Source: Marchantia polymorpha subsp. ruderalis
Taxonomy: Eukaryota > Streptophyta > Marchantiopsida > Marchantiales > Marchantiaceae
Reading direction: 5' to 3'
DNA: 64,000 nt
NCBI GenBank assembly: GCA_037833965.1
Contig: AP031356.1
Coordinates: forward strand, 15,088,501-15,152,500
The notes beneath the pieces are model-generated. The model did no database searches. It saw only the letters and a program-made list of their open reading frames with translations, and was not told the origin of the DNA. This document shows, in pieces, positions 10,882 through 20,380 of the stretch. How positions within the stretch are numbered: the stretch's first letter is position 1; every line of letters begins with the position of its first letter. The translations under genes and the position numbers were made by a program.

Positions 10882-11772
10882 CTGACTCCCATCATGCCTC
10901 TAGCACCTTTTGAGAAGTGGGGCATCAACTTTGTAGGGCCGATACAACCAGTGACTAGGAACACACGAAGGCGCTACATTCTGGTAGCTACGGACTACGC
11001 CACCAAGATGGTGGAGGCCAAGGCCACGAGAAGAGATGATGCAGCCACAGTGGCAGCCTTTTTGTTCGAATCGATCATCACGCGCTACGGATGTCCTTTG
11101 GAGCTAGTAAGCGACCGAGGCACACACTTCTTGAACCAGATAATCGAAGATCTGACACGGCATTTCCACATCAAGCACCGGAAGACTACCCCATACAATC
11201 CCAAGGCGAATGGATTGACGGAGAAGTTCAATGGTCTGTTGTGTAAAATACTGCTCAAAGTCACGGTAAACCACACTTACGACTGGGATACGAAGTTAGC
11301 AGCAGCTCTGTGGGCGTACCGGACAGCTGAGAAAATTACGACGAAACATACACCATACTTTCTGGTGTATGGTCAGCATCCGATCCTCCCGATTGAATTC
11401 AAAGTACCCACCCAACGAATGTTGGACTTACAGAGGGTGAGTGCGGAGGAGAGTCAGCTCTACAGATTACAGGAAGTCATGCTACTGGAAGAAAGGAGAC
11501 GAGAAGCCGAGGAGCGCACCAGGAGAATTCAGCTCCACAGGAAGGAGAGATACGATAAGAAGATCAAACCTGTACTCCTGCAGAAGGGCGATTTGGCGTT
11601 GCTCTACGACAGCAGGCATGCCAGGTTCCCAGGCAAACTGCACCTAAGATGGATGGAACCATACAAGGTCTTCGAAGTCTTTTCGAATGGATCCATCCAA
11701 CTTGCGGATTTAACCGGAGATTTATTAGGCACCCGAGTGAACGGGTGGCGGTTAAAGAAATATCACGTATGA
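10882..11772 (+). pseudogene. pol: B-element integrase C-terminal fragment
   Basis: This begins abruptly in the integrase core at the LTPIMPLAPF segment and runs to the TGA after KKYHV. It is clearly homologous to A1 pol from residue 618 onward but diverged. The first catalytic Asp of the D,D35E triad is Asn here (GINFVGP instead of GIDFVGP), a G-to-A change. The other two catalytic residues (in VSDRGTH and GLTEKFN) are present. RT, RNase H and the zinc finger are missing because A2 sequence abuts at 10881. The open frame extends upstream to 10705, but that part is antisense A2 LTR and not gene sequence. Confidence 0.88.
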
Positions 11773-11796
11773 GTGTTCGCGTGGGCGCTCACAATT

Positions 11797-11807
11797 GAGG
11801 AGGGGAG
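11797..11807 (+). promoter_or_regulatory. Polypurine tract of B
   Basis: GAGGAGGGGAG immediately precedes the LTR start at 11810, after the conserved GCTCACAATT leader also seen in A1 and D. It would prime plus-strand DNA synthesis. Confidence 0.75.
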
Positions 11808-11809
11808 CA

Positions 11810-12249
11810 TGTGGTACCCCACTTTTGGTATTTTTGAGGAAATAAAAACATTTTTGGAAAACTGTACCGCAGCAGCAGTGTAAATAGCCTTCGGTGCATC
11901 AAAACAGAGTGAATTCGGAAGATCGCAGAGATTCTCGAGGGAACTTGTAGAATCTAGGAGTAGGGTGCAATGTCGGGGACGGACACCACCCTCCCTGCGG
12001 GCTCTAAAGGTATGACCCCTTCGGCGCAAGGCGCAAAATCCGCCTTCGGCGCTAGAGGAATTCTTCAGAATTTGGTCAATTCCCAAACGCCTCGACTTGG
12101 TTAGGGTCTTGTTGGAAAGAACTCGATGCGCTGATTCTAACGAGCTCCAGAACGCCACAAACGGATGAGGACTCCAGGAGTTATGAAGGTTGCAAGATAC
12201 TCAGCTTTCCGCCTACGGACAGGCGAGGAAAGTTTGTCCTATGCGCGGA
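11810..12249 (+). repeat. B 3' LTR, left segment
   Basis: This starts with TGTGGTACCCC directly after the PPT. It contains one copy of the shared hairpin module (about 12075-12200). It is interrupted at 12250 by the C LTR and resumes at 46005. The join of CCTATGCGCGGA to CGAAGG agrees with the continuous sequence in D LTRs. Confidence 0.85.
12245..12249. repeat. Target-site duplication GCGGA (left, C)
   Basis: The five bases before the C LTR terminus are repeated exactly at 46000-46004 after the other terminus. Confidence 0.9.
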
Positions 12250-12445
12250 TGTAATAACCCACTAAAGGCTAAAACTGCAATATAGTGGTAGAAAGGTCGA
12301 ACCCACAGGGACAGAGGAACACACAGGGTACAAAGTGTCACGTTTAACAGACTATTGATGAGTTTGAATTCTCAGGCGACTGTCACTCCCAGAAATACTG
12401 CAAGTGTCCACTCGGAGCGCACTCGGAGGTCGCACAGTGCAGCGT

Positions 12446-12477
<32 letters not shown>

Positions 12478-13026
12478 CTGAAACTACAGAAACACAACCC
12501 AGAGATCCGTTAGGACCTCTACTCAAGATTTCAGGGGGAAAGTCTCTCGCGAGCACACTCGGCAAAGCTGCGGGCAGTGACTTCCAACTCCGGCTTTTAC
12601 AACACTTCCACTAGCTTGCTGCTAGTGTAGGAAACCCGGTTTGGACTGCCTACTTCGGATCGAAGTCACTCATACGCGGTGAACAACACTCTCAACTCAC
12701 AAAACGCGCAGAGAACACAGGTCCGCACTGAAGGACTCACTGTGAAACATTCCAGTAACACAACAACAGTCTATTGAAGAGTTTGAATTCTCAGGCACTT
12801 GTCATTCCCAGATATACTACAGGGGTTACCCTCAAAGCACCTGCTGCAGCGTAACCTGAATTTACAACCAAGGCTTACACGAAGTAGCAAAACTTCACTT
12901 TGGCATTCAGGGGAAAAATCCCAAGGGAGTACAATCAGAAAGAAACACTCGAAGGTGTAGGGGCGAAACTGTTCAAGTATCTAACTAGTCACGGGCTCTG
13001 AGCATCGGCAGTCACCCGCAGGTGCA
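12250..13026 (-). repeat. C solo LTR, R/U5 segment
   Basis: On the minus strand this is the last 777 bases of an LTR ending GTGGGTTATTACA at 12250. It is highly similar to the same region of D, contains a longer CA/TG microsatellite (12450-12477), and carries two diverged copies of the AGTATTTCTGGGA..GAATTCAAACTC block. It is cut at 13026 by the D array. Because both LTR termini (12250 and 45999) abut one target duplication with no internal region, C is a solo LTR. Confidence 0.9.
13022..13026. repeat. Target-site duplication GTGCA (left, D array)
   Basis: GTGCA immediately before the first D LTR is repeated exactly at 41936-41940 after the eighth LTR. One duplication brackets the whole 28.9-kb array. 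Confidence 0.92.
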
Positions 13027-13239
13027 TGTGGTAACCCACTTTTTGTTTTTTGTCGGAACTAAAACATTTTTGAATAGTAAGTACCGCGGCAGCAGCTGTA
13101 AATAGTAATCGGTACGCGAAACCAGAGGATCGAAGACAGTCAAGGGGTTTTTGGGCTTAGGCCACAGTGGGACGCTTGGGACGGAACGGGCGGTTCATGC
13201 TGCAGGATCCGCTTCGAGCACCTTCGGCGGTTGATCACT

Positions 13240-13371
13240 CATAACTTTCTCAATTCGTAACGCCTTGAGTTGCTTCGGGTCTTGTTGCAAAGAGCTCGCG
13301 ACGCTCGTTCTAACGAGACCAAGAACTTGTGAAACGGATGAGAGGTCACTGAGTTATGAGTGCCGGAAGTT
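13240..13371 (+). repeat. Hairpin module M1 (D LTR 1)
   Basis: First of five diverged 130-bp repeats in this LTR, framed by CATAACTTTCTCAATTC and GAGTTATGAG. The arms of its inverted repeat are imperfect (GGTCTTGTTGCAA against TTCTAACGAGACC), partly joined by G-T pairs. Confidence 0.7.
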
Positions 13372-13535
13372 ACTGATGGGGGGGGCCTTCGGCGGTAGAG
13401 CGACTTTGGCGGTACGCCTTCGGCGGAAGAACCGCCGGAAGATGCGCCTTGGGCGGTAGACGCCTTCGGTCAACGCCTTCGGGTCAACGCCTTCGGCGAT
13501 ACGGGAGAGTGCATTCGGCGGAAGAGTGAAACCCT

Positions 13536-13665
13536 CATAACTTTCTCAATGCGCAACGCCTCGACTTGGTTAGGGTTTCGTTGGAAAGAGCTCGACGCGC
13601 TGATTCTAACGAGCCCAAGAACGCCACGAACGGAGGAGAATTCCGGGAGTTATGAAGGTCGCAAG
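13536..13665 (+). repeat. Hairpin module M2 (D LTR 1)
   Basis: Second copy, preceded by TTCGGCGGAAGAGTGAAAC. Its arms (GGTTTCGTTGGAA and TTCTAACGAGCCC) are the most decayed of the five. Confidence 0.7.
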
Positions 13666-13729
13666 ATACTCAGCTTTCCGCCTGCGCACCGGCGAAGAAA
13701 GTTTTGTCCTATGCGCGGACGAAGGAAGT

Positions 13730-13789
13730 TCACCTCCACACGTGCCGCCTGTGCACAGGTCACCTCCACACGTGCCGCCTGTGCACAGG
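13730..13789 (+). repeat. Two 30-bp tandem repeats with CCTGTGCACAGG palindrome
   Basis: Two exact 30-bp units (13730-13759 and 13760-13789), each ending in the palindrome CCTGTGCACAGG. The same palindrome recurs three times at 14218-14280 and inside the U3 ORF of C. Confidence 0.85.
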
Positions 13790-13995
13790 CGCTTCGGCGT
13801 CGGCGGGAAATCCGCCTTGGGCCCTAGAAATGCGCCTTGTGGGGTAGAAAGTGTACGGCGCCTTCTGCGACAGCTCAGCGCCGCGGACGGACAGGTCACC
13901 GCAGCGGACGGACAGCTCAGCGCCGCAGACAGCCAGGTCATCGCCGCGGACGGACTGTGGATAGGCGAACGCCTTCGGCGGAAGAGTAAAACCGA

Positions 13996-14127
13996 CATTA
14001 CTTTCTCAATTCTTAGCGGTTTGACTTGATTCGGGTCTCGTTGGAAAGAACTCGACGAGCTGGTTCCAACGAGACCAAGATCTCTTGAAACGGATGAGGC
14101 ATCACCGAGTTAGAAGCGGCGGAAGTT
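13996..14127 (+). repeat. Hairpin module M3 (D LTR 1)
   Basis: Third copy. It has perfect 13-bp arms, GGTCTCGTTGGAA at 14034-14046 and TTCCAACGAGACC at 14064-14076, with a 17-base loop. Confidence 0.8.
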
Positions 14128-14308
14128 TCTGATATGGAGGGCCTTCGGTGCTAACATTTAGAGGGGCCTTCGGCGTTAACACTTAGAGAGGCGGCTTACG
14201 CCGCGGACGGACGCGGACGCCTGTGCACAGGTGGACGGCCTGTGCACAGGCGGGTTGCAAGTAGGCGGCCTGTGCACAGGCAAGCCTTCGGCGGAAGGGT
14301 AAAATTGA

Positions 14309-14440
14309 CATAGTGTTTTCAATTCTTAATGGTTTGCCAGGGTTAGGGTCTCGTTGGAAAGAACTCGCGACGCTCGTTCCAACGAGCCCAAGCACGCCTG
14401 GGACGGATGGGAATTTAGGGAGTTAGGACTATCGGAAGAT
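14309..14440 (+). repeat. Hairpin module M4 (D LTR 1)
   Basis: Fourth copy, with arms as in M3 but one mismatch near the base of the stem. The position variable between units (14363) lies in the loop. Confidence 0.75.
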
Positions 14441-14590
14441 ACGTAGACGTTCTCCTTCGGCCCTAGATGTTCGCCTTCGGGGTTACGTTTCCGGGAATTC
14501 CGCCTTCGGAGGTAGGGAGATAGACTTTTGTCCGATGCGCGGACGGACGCCTTCGACGGTTGCAGGCCTTCGGCGGAAGAGTAAAACAGT

Positions 14591-14718
14591 GATAACTTTC
14601 TCAATTCTTATCCGTTTGACTTGGTTAGGGGCTCGTTGGAAAGAGCACAACACGCTCGTTCCAACGAGCCCAAGAACGTTGCAAACGAAGCAGGGATCCG
14701 GGAGTTATGGGCGTCGGG
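14591..14718 (+). repeat. Hairpin module M5 (D LTR 1)
   Basis: Fifth copy. It has perfect 13-bp arms, GGGCTCGTTGGAA and TTCCAACGAGCCC. Relative to M3 both sides of one pair changed (T-A to G-C). Confidence 0.8.
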
Positions 14719-15097
14719 GTGACTGTTAGAGATTGACAAGGTGTGGAAGTGCGTCTTTGGCGGTTGGACGCATTCGGCGGTGCGCGGAAGGAGATTTCCT
14801 CCGGCGAGGATCGGGTGGTCATGAATGTAGAATGTTCAGGTGTGGCAGTGGCGGCCTGCGAGTAGGCGGCTTGCGTGTAGGACGCGTGGAACCCACAGTC
14901 CTCGGATTTTGGAGAAGGAATTTTGGCCTAGGTTCAGAGATCTTGCGGGGCCCATATCTTTGCGATGGACGGTCGGATGGATCTGAAATTTTGTGGGGCC
15001 GTTGATCTCGGCCGGCCACGCCTGCCTGCAAATTTTCAGCCTCAGATCTTGGATGGTAAGGCGCTGGCGGCTCTGTACAGTAGGCTTAGGATTCAGA

Positions 15098-15114
15098 TTT
15101 AGGGTTAGGGTTAG
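15098..15114 (+). repeat. Telomere-like TTTAGGGTTAGGG stretch in D LTR
   Basis: A 17-bp run resembling plant telomere repeat, about 110 bp before the TATA box and present in all eight LTRs. It is too short to be a telomere and may be a telobox-like promoter element. Confidence 0.35.
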
Positions 15115-15223
15115 ATTTAGGTTGTAAGTTAGAGGGGAAGGCAGCCGCCGACTCCTCAGGTGTAGGTTCTGTTGCGGCTCGCACCATGGCAGTGCAGTGT
15201 AGTGTTAGTTAGGACTTAGAAGG

Positions 15224-15231
15224 TATAAAAT
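15224..15231 (+). promoter_or_regulatory. TATA box of D LTR
   Basis: TATAAAAT is followed by the conserved CCAGGCGTTTTGCCTGG inverted repeat. Its location matches the TATA boxes of A1, A2 and C. It recurs every 3,677 bp in the other seven LTRs. Confidence 0.65.
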
Positions 15232-16218
15232 AGTTCCAGGCGTTTTGCCTGGGGTTCTTTCCCATCAGAAGTGCAGATCAGGAACCCATTTCCTTTGCGT
15301 GTTTGTGTCCTTGAGTTCTGTCACCACGCACGAGGAGTTACAACTTAGCGTTCCGCATTTTGTAGCTGAAGGCCTTCGGCCGAATGTTCAGAGCTAGTCC
15401 ATTGGTTAGAGACTTGAGTAGTTCGGATCTGCACCTGCGGGTGACTGCCGATGCTCAGAGCCAGTGACTAGTTAGATACTTGAACAGTTTCGCCCCTACA
15501 CCTTCGAGTGTTTCTTTCTGATTGTACTCCTTGGGATTTTTCCCCTGAATGCCAAAGTGAAGTTTTGCTACTTCGTGTAAGCCTTGGTTGTAAATTCAGG
15601 TTACGCTGCAGCAGGTGCCTTGAGGGTAACCCCTGTAGTATTTCTGGGAATGACAAGTGCCTGAGAATTCAAACTCTTCAATAGACTGTTGTTGTGTTAC
15701 TGGAATGTTTCTCAGTGAGTCCTTCAGTGCGGACCTGTGTTCTCTGCGCGTTTTGTGAGTTGAGAGTGTTGTTCACCGCGTAGGAGTGACTTCGATCCGA
15801 AGTAGGCAGTCCAAACCGGGTCTCCTACACTAGCAGCAAGCTGGTGGAAGTGTTGTAAAAGCCGGAGTTGGAAGTCACTGCCCGCAGCTTTGCCGAGTGT
15901 GCTCGCGAGAGACTTTCCCCCTGAAATCTTGAAGTAGAGGTCCTAACGGATCTCTGGGTTGTGTTTCTGTAGTTTCAGGTGTGTGTGTGTGTGTGTGTTA
16001 CGCTGCACTGTGCGACCTCCGAGTGCGCTCCGAGTGGACACTTGCAGTATTTCTGGGAGTGACAGTTGCCTGAGAATTCAAACTCCTCAATAGTCTGTTA
16101 AAACGTGACACTTTGTACCCTGTGTGATCCTCTGTCCCTGTGGGTTCGACCTTTCTACCACTATATTGCAGTTTTAGCCTTTAGTGGGTTATTACATAAG
16201 AAGCCGACGACTTCTTTT

Positions 16219-16235
16219 TGGCGCCGCTGCCGGGG
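16219..16235 (+). promoter_or_regulatory. tRNA-Asp primer-binding site of D
   Basis: TGGCGCCGCTGCCGGGG lies 22 bases after the LTR end. It is complementary to the 3' end of plant tRNA-Asp (GTC) as I recall it, with one mismatch. It is identical in A1 and in all seven D internals. Confidence 0.85.
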
Positions 16236-16277
16236 ACAGAGCGTCAACACAAGAGTACGTGTGCAGAAATGCACGAT

Positions 16278-16592
16278 CAATATCAATTGCTATCACCAAC
16301 AAAGAAGAGTGCGATGGTGATAGGCTGCGGATTTTTTTCAATTTCTTGCGCAAGAAGGTCTGGAGTTGGTTCAATCACAAAAGTAGAGCACCTGACGAGA
16401 TTGACACTTACTCTCAACGATGCGCGAAGTTGTTGCACATATCGAGAGCTTGGCTATTACATCCGAATCCTGTCCAAGCTTCAAAATTTTCAGAGAGGGA
16501 AGAAGAAAAATTTTTGTGACTACACTGAGCAGTTTCAAGATCTGTTAGACCGAATTCCAAAGACAGGGATAGGAGATCCCTACACCACTTAA
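16278..16592 (+). pseudogene. gag: Gag remnant in D internal region 1
   Basis: Translated fragments align with A1 gag residues about 135-233. EDRLRIF..LLRKRARSWYNH in A1 corresponds to GDRLRIFFNFLRKK..SWFNH here. After a frameshift near 16430, DYTERFQDLLDRIPKTG in A1 corresponds to DYTEQFQDLLDRIPKTG here. The frame ends at TAA 16590. It encodes no zinc knuckles. Retention of this segment in a non-autonomous element may reflect a packaging signal and not a protein; that is inference. Confidence 0.8.
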
Positions 16593-16690
16593 CAGAGAAC
16601 TGCCAGATCTGTCATTGCAGTTGTTGGGCACCTGGGTGAACTCCAATTTGAAATATCATTTCTAAACTGTTCGCGAGGTCGCTCACAATT

Positions 16691-16701
16691 GAGGAGGGGA
16701 G
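16691..16701 (+). promoter_or_regulatory. Polypurine tract of D
   Basis: GAGGAGGGGAG lies two bases before LTR 2 and is repeated before each following LTR. Confidence 0.75.
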
Positions 16702-16703
16702 CA

Positions 16704-19700
16704 TGTGGTAACCCACTTTTTGTTTTTTGTCGGAACTAAAACATTTTTGAATAGTAAGTACCGCGGCAGCAGCTGTAAATAGTAATCGGTACGCGAAACC
16801 AGAGGATCGAAGACAGTCAAGGGGTTTTTGGGCTTAGGCCACAGTGGGACGCTTGGGACGGAACGGGCGGTTCATGCTGCAGGATCCGCTTCGAGCACCT
16901 TCGGCGGTTGATCACTCATAACTTTCTCAATTCGTAACGCCTTGAGTTGCTTCGGGTCTTGTTGCAAAGAGCTCGCGACGCTCGTTCTAACGAGACCAAG
17001 AACTTGTGAAACGGATGAGAGGTCACTGAGTTATGAGTGCCGGAAGTTACTGATGGGGGGGGCCTTCGGCGGTAGAGCGACTTTGGCGGTACGCCTTCGG
17101 CGGAAGAACCGCCGGAAGATGCGCCTTGGGCGGTAGACGCCTTCGGTCAACGCCTTCGGGTCAACGCCTTCGGCGATACGGGAGAGTGCATTCGGCGGAA
17201 GAGTGAAACCCTCATAACTTTCTCAATGCGCAACGCCTCGACTTGGTTAGGGTTTCGTTGGAAAGAGCTCGACGCGCTGATTCTAACGAGCCCAAGAACG
17301 CCACGAACGGAGGAGAATTCCGGGAGTTATGAAGGTCGCAAGATACTCAGCTTTCCGCCTGCGCACCGGCGAAGAAAGTTTTGTCCTATGCGCGGACGAA
17401 GGAAGTTCACCTCCACACGTGCCGCCTGTGCACAGGTCACCTCCACACGTGCCGCCTGTGCACAGGCGCTTCGGCGTCGGCGGGAAATCCGCCTTGGGCC
17501 CTAGAAATGCGCCTTGTGGGGTAGAAAGTGTACGGCGCCTTCTGCGACAGCTCAGCGCCGCGGACGGACAGGTCAGCGCAGCGGACGGACAGCTCAGCGC
17601 CGCAGACAGCCAGGTCATCGCCGCGGACGGACTGTGGATAGGCGAACGCCTTCGGCGGAAGAGTAAAACCGACATTACTTTCTCAATTCTTAGCGGTTTG
17701 ACTTGATTCGGGTCTCGTTGGAAAGAACTCGACGAGCTGGTTCCAACGAGACCAAGATCTCTTGAAACGGATGAGGCATCACCGAGTTAGAAGCGGCGGA
17801 AGTTTCTGATATGGAGGGCCTTCGGTGCTAACATTTAGAGGGGCCTTCGGCGTTAACACTTAGAGAGGCGGCTTACGCCGCGGACGGACGCGGACGCCTG
17901 TGCACAGGTGGACGGCCTGTGCACAGGCGGGTTGCAAGTAGGCGGCCTGTGCACAGGCAAGCCTTCGGCGGAAGGGTAAAATTGACATAGTGTTTTCAAT
18001 TCTTAATGGTTTGCCAGGGTTAGGGTCTCGTTGGAAAGAACTCGCGACGCTCGTTCCAACGAGCCCAAGCACGCCTGGGACGGATGGGAATTTAGGGAGT
18101 TAGGACTATCGGAAGATACGTAGACGTTCTCCTTCGGCCCTAGATGTTCGCTTTCGGGGTTACGTTTCCGGGAATTCCGCCTTCGGAGGTAGGGAGATAG
18201 ACTTTTGTCCGATGCGCGGACGGACGCCTTCGACGGTTGCAGGCCTTCGGCGGAAGAGTAAAACAGTGATAACTTTCTCAATTCTTATCCGTTTGACTTG
18301 GTTAGGGGCTCGTTGGAAAGAGCACAACACGCTCGTTCCAACGAGCCCAAGAACGTTGCAAACGAAGCAGGGATCCGGGAGTTATGGGCGTCGGGGTGAC
18401 TGTTAGAGATTGACAAGGTGTGGAAGTGCGTCTTTGGCGGTTGGACGCATTCGGCGGTGCGCGGAAGGAGATTTCCTCCGGCGAGGATCGGGTGGTCATG
18501 AATGTAGAATGTTCAGGTGTGGCAGTGGCGGCCTGCGAGTAGGCGGCTTGCGTGTAGGACGCGTGGAACCCACAGTCCTCGGATTTTGGAGAAGGAATTT
18601 TGGCCTAGGTTCAGAGATCTTGCGGGGCCCATATCTTTGCGATGGACGGTCGGATGGATCTGAAATTTTGTGGGGCCGTTGATCTCGGCCGGCCACGCCT
18701 GCCTGCAAATTTTCAGCCTCAGATCTTGGATGGTAAGGCGCTGGCGGCTCTGTACAGTAGGCTTAGGATTCAGATTTAGGGTTAGGGTTAGATTTAGGTT
18801 GTAAGTTAGAGGGGAAGGCAGCCGCCGACTCCTCAGGTGTAGGTTCTGTTGCGGCTCGCACCATGGCAGTGCAGTGTAGTGTTAGTTAGGACTTAGAAGG
18901 TATAAAATAGTTCCAGGCGTTTTGCCTGGGGTTCTTTCCCATCAGAAGTGCAGATCAGGAACCCATTTCCTTTGCGTGTTTGTGTCCTTGAGTTCTGTCA
19001 CCACGCACGAGGAGTTACAACTTAGCGTTCCGCATTTTGTAGCTGAAGGCCTTCGGCCGAATGTTCAGAGCTAGTCCATTGGTTAGAGACTTGAGTAGTT
19101 CGGATCTGCACCTGCGGGTGACTGCCGATGCTCAGAGCCAGTGACTAGTTAGATACTTGAACAGTTTCGCCCCTACACCTTCGAGTGTTTCTTTCTGATT
19201 GTACTCCTTGGGATTTTTCCCCTGAATGCCAAAGTGAAGTTTTGCTACTTCGTGTAAGCCTTGGTTGTAAATTCAGGTTACGCTGCAGCAGGTGCCTTGA
19301 GGGTAACCCCTGTAGTATTTCTGGGAATGACAAGTGCCTGAGAATTCAAACTCTTCAATAGACTGTTGTTGTGTTACTGGAATGTTTCTCAGTGAGTCCT
19401 TCAGTGCGGACCTGTGTTCTCTGCGCGTTTTGTGAGTTGAGAGTGTTGTTCACCGCGTAGGAGTGACTTCGATCCGAAGTAGGCAGTCCAAACCGGGTCT
19501 CCTACACTAGCAGCAAGCTGGTGGAAGTGTTGTAAAAGCCGGAGTTGGAAGTCACTGCCCGCAGCTTTGCCGAGTGTGCTCGCGAGAGACTTTCCCCCTG
19601 AAATCTTGAAGTAGAGGTCCTAACGGATCTCTGGGTTGTGTTTCTGTAGTTTCAGGTGTGTGTGTGTGTGTGTGTTACGCTGCACTGTGCGACCTCCGAG

Positions 19701-19873
19701 TGCGCTCCGAGTGGACACTTGCAGTATTTCTGGGAGTGACAGTTGCCTGAGAATTCAAACTCCTCAATAGTCTGTTAAAACGTGACACTTTGTACCCTGT
19801 GTGATCCTCTGTCCCTGTGGGTTCGACCTTTCTACCACTATATTGCAGTTTTAGCCTTTAGTGGGTTATTACA
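16704..19873 (+). repeat. D LTR 2
   Basis: 3,170 bp. Its private variant is T at 18152 (C in all others). It has the A/T state at the 14363/14488-equivalent sites. Confidence 0.93.
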
Positions 19874-20380
19874 TAAGAAGCCGACGACTTCTTTTTGGCG
19901 CCGCTGCCGGGGACAGAGCGTCAACACAAGAGTACGTGTGCAGAAATGCACGATCAATATCAATTGCTATCACCAACAAAGAAGAGTGCGATGGTGATAG
20001 GCTGCGGATTTTTTTCAATTTCTTGCGCAAGAAGGTCTGGAGTTGGTTCAATCACAAAAGTAGAGCACCTGACGAGATTGACACTTACTCTCAACGATGC
20101 GCGAAGTTGTTGCACATATCGAGAGCTTGGCTATTACATCCGAATCCTGTCCAAGCTTCAAAATTTTCAGAGAGGGAAGAAGAAAAATTTTTGTGACTAC
20201 ACTGAGCAGTTTCAAGATCTGTTAGACCGAATTCCAAAGACAGGGATAGGAGATCCCTACACCACTTAACAGAGAACTGCCAGATCTGTCATTGCAGTTG
20301 TTGGGCACCTGGGTGAACTCCAATTTGAAATATCATTTCTAAACTGTTCGCGAGGTCGCTCACAATTGAGGAGGGGAGCA
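19874..20380 (+). mobile_element. D internal region 2
   Basis: 507 bp with PBS, gag and pol remnants and PPT. No difference from internal region 1 was seen. Confidence 0.92.

Larger units (their letters stand above)
13027..16196 (+). repeat. D LTR 1
   Basis: 3,170 bp. It is the only copy with C at 13899 (all others have G). It has the A/T state at 14363/14488. It holds five hairpin modules, a TATA box at 15224, a TG microsatellite near 15978 and a duplicated R/U5 block (15637 and 16046). Confidence 0.93.
16197..16703 (+). mobile_element. D internal region 1
   Basis: 507 bp between LTRs 1 and 2. It holds the PBS, a frameshifted gag remnant, the last 20 or so codons of a pol tail (LLGTWVN..YHF) and a PPT. 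Gag N-terminus, protease, RT, RNase H and most of integrase are deleted. Confidence 0.92.

Noticed and set aside
13265..14029. Small ORFs of 60-130 codons repeated in every D unit
   Set aside because: They overlap in several frames over hairpin modules and palindromes, have no recognisable domains, and recur only because the DNA is duplicated.
15098..15114. Interstitial telomere
   Set aside because: Only about two repeat units, present identically in each LTR copy, so it is part of the LTR.
16141..16155. tRNA-like B box (GGTTCGACC) near the LTR end
   Set aside because: No A box or cloverleaf nearby. The GTCCCTGTGGGTTCGA string is simply a conserved LTR-end sequence in all families here.
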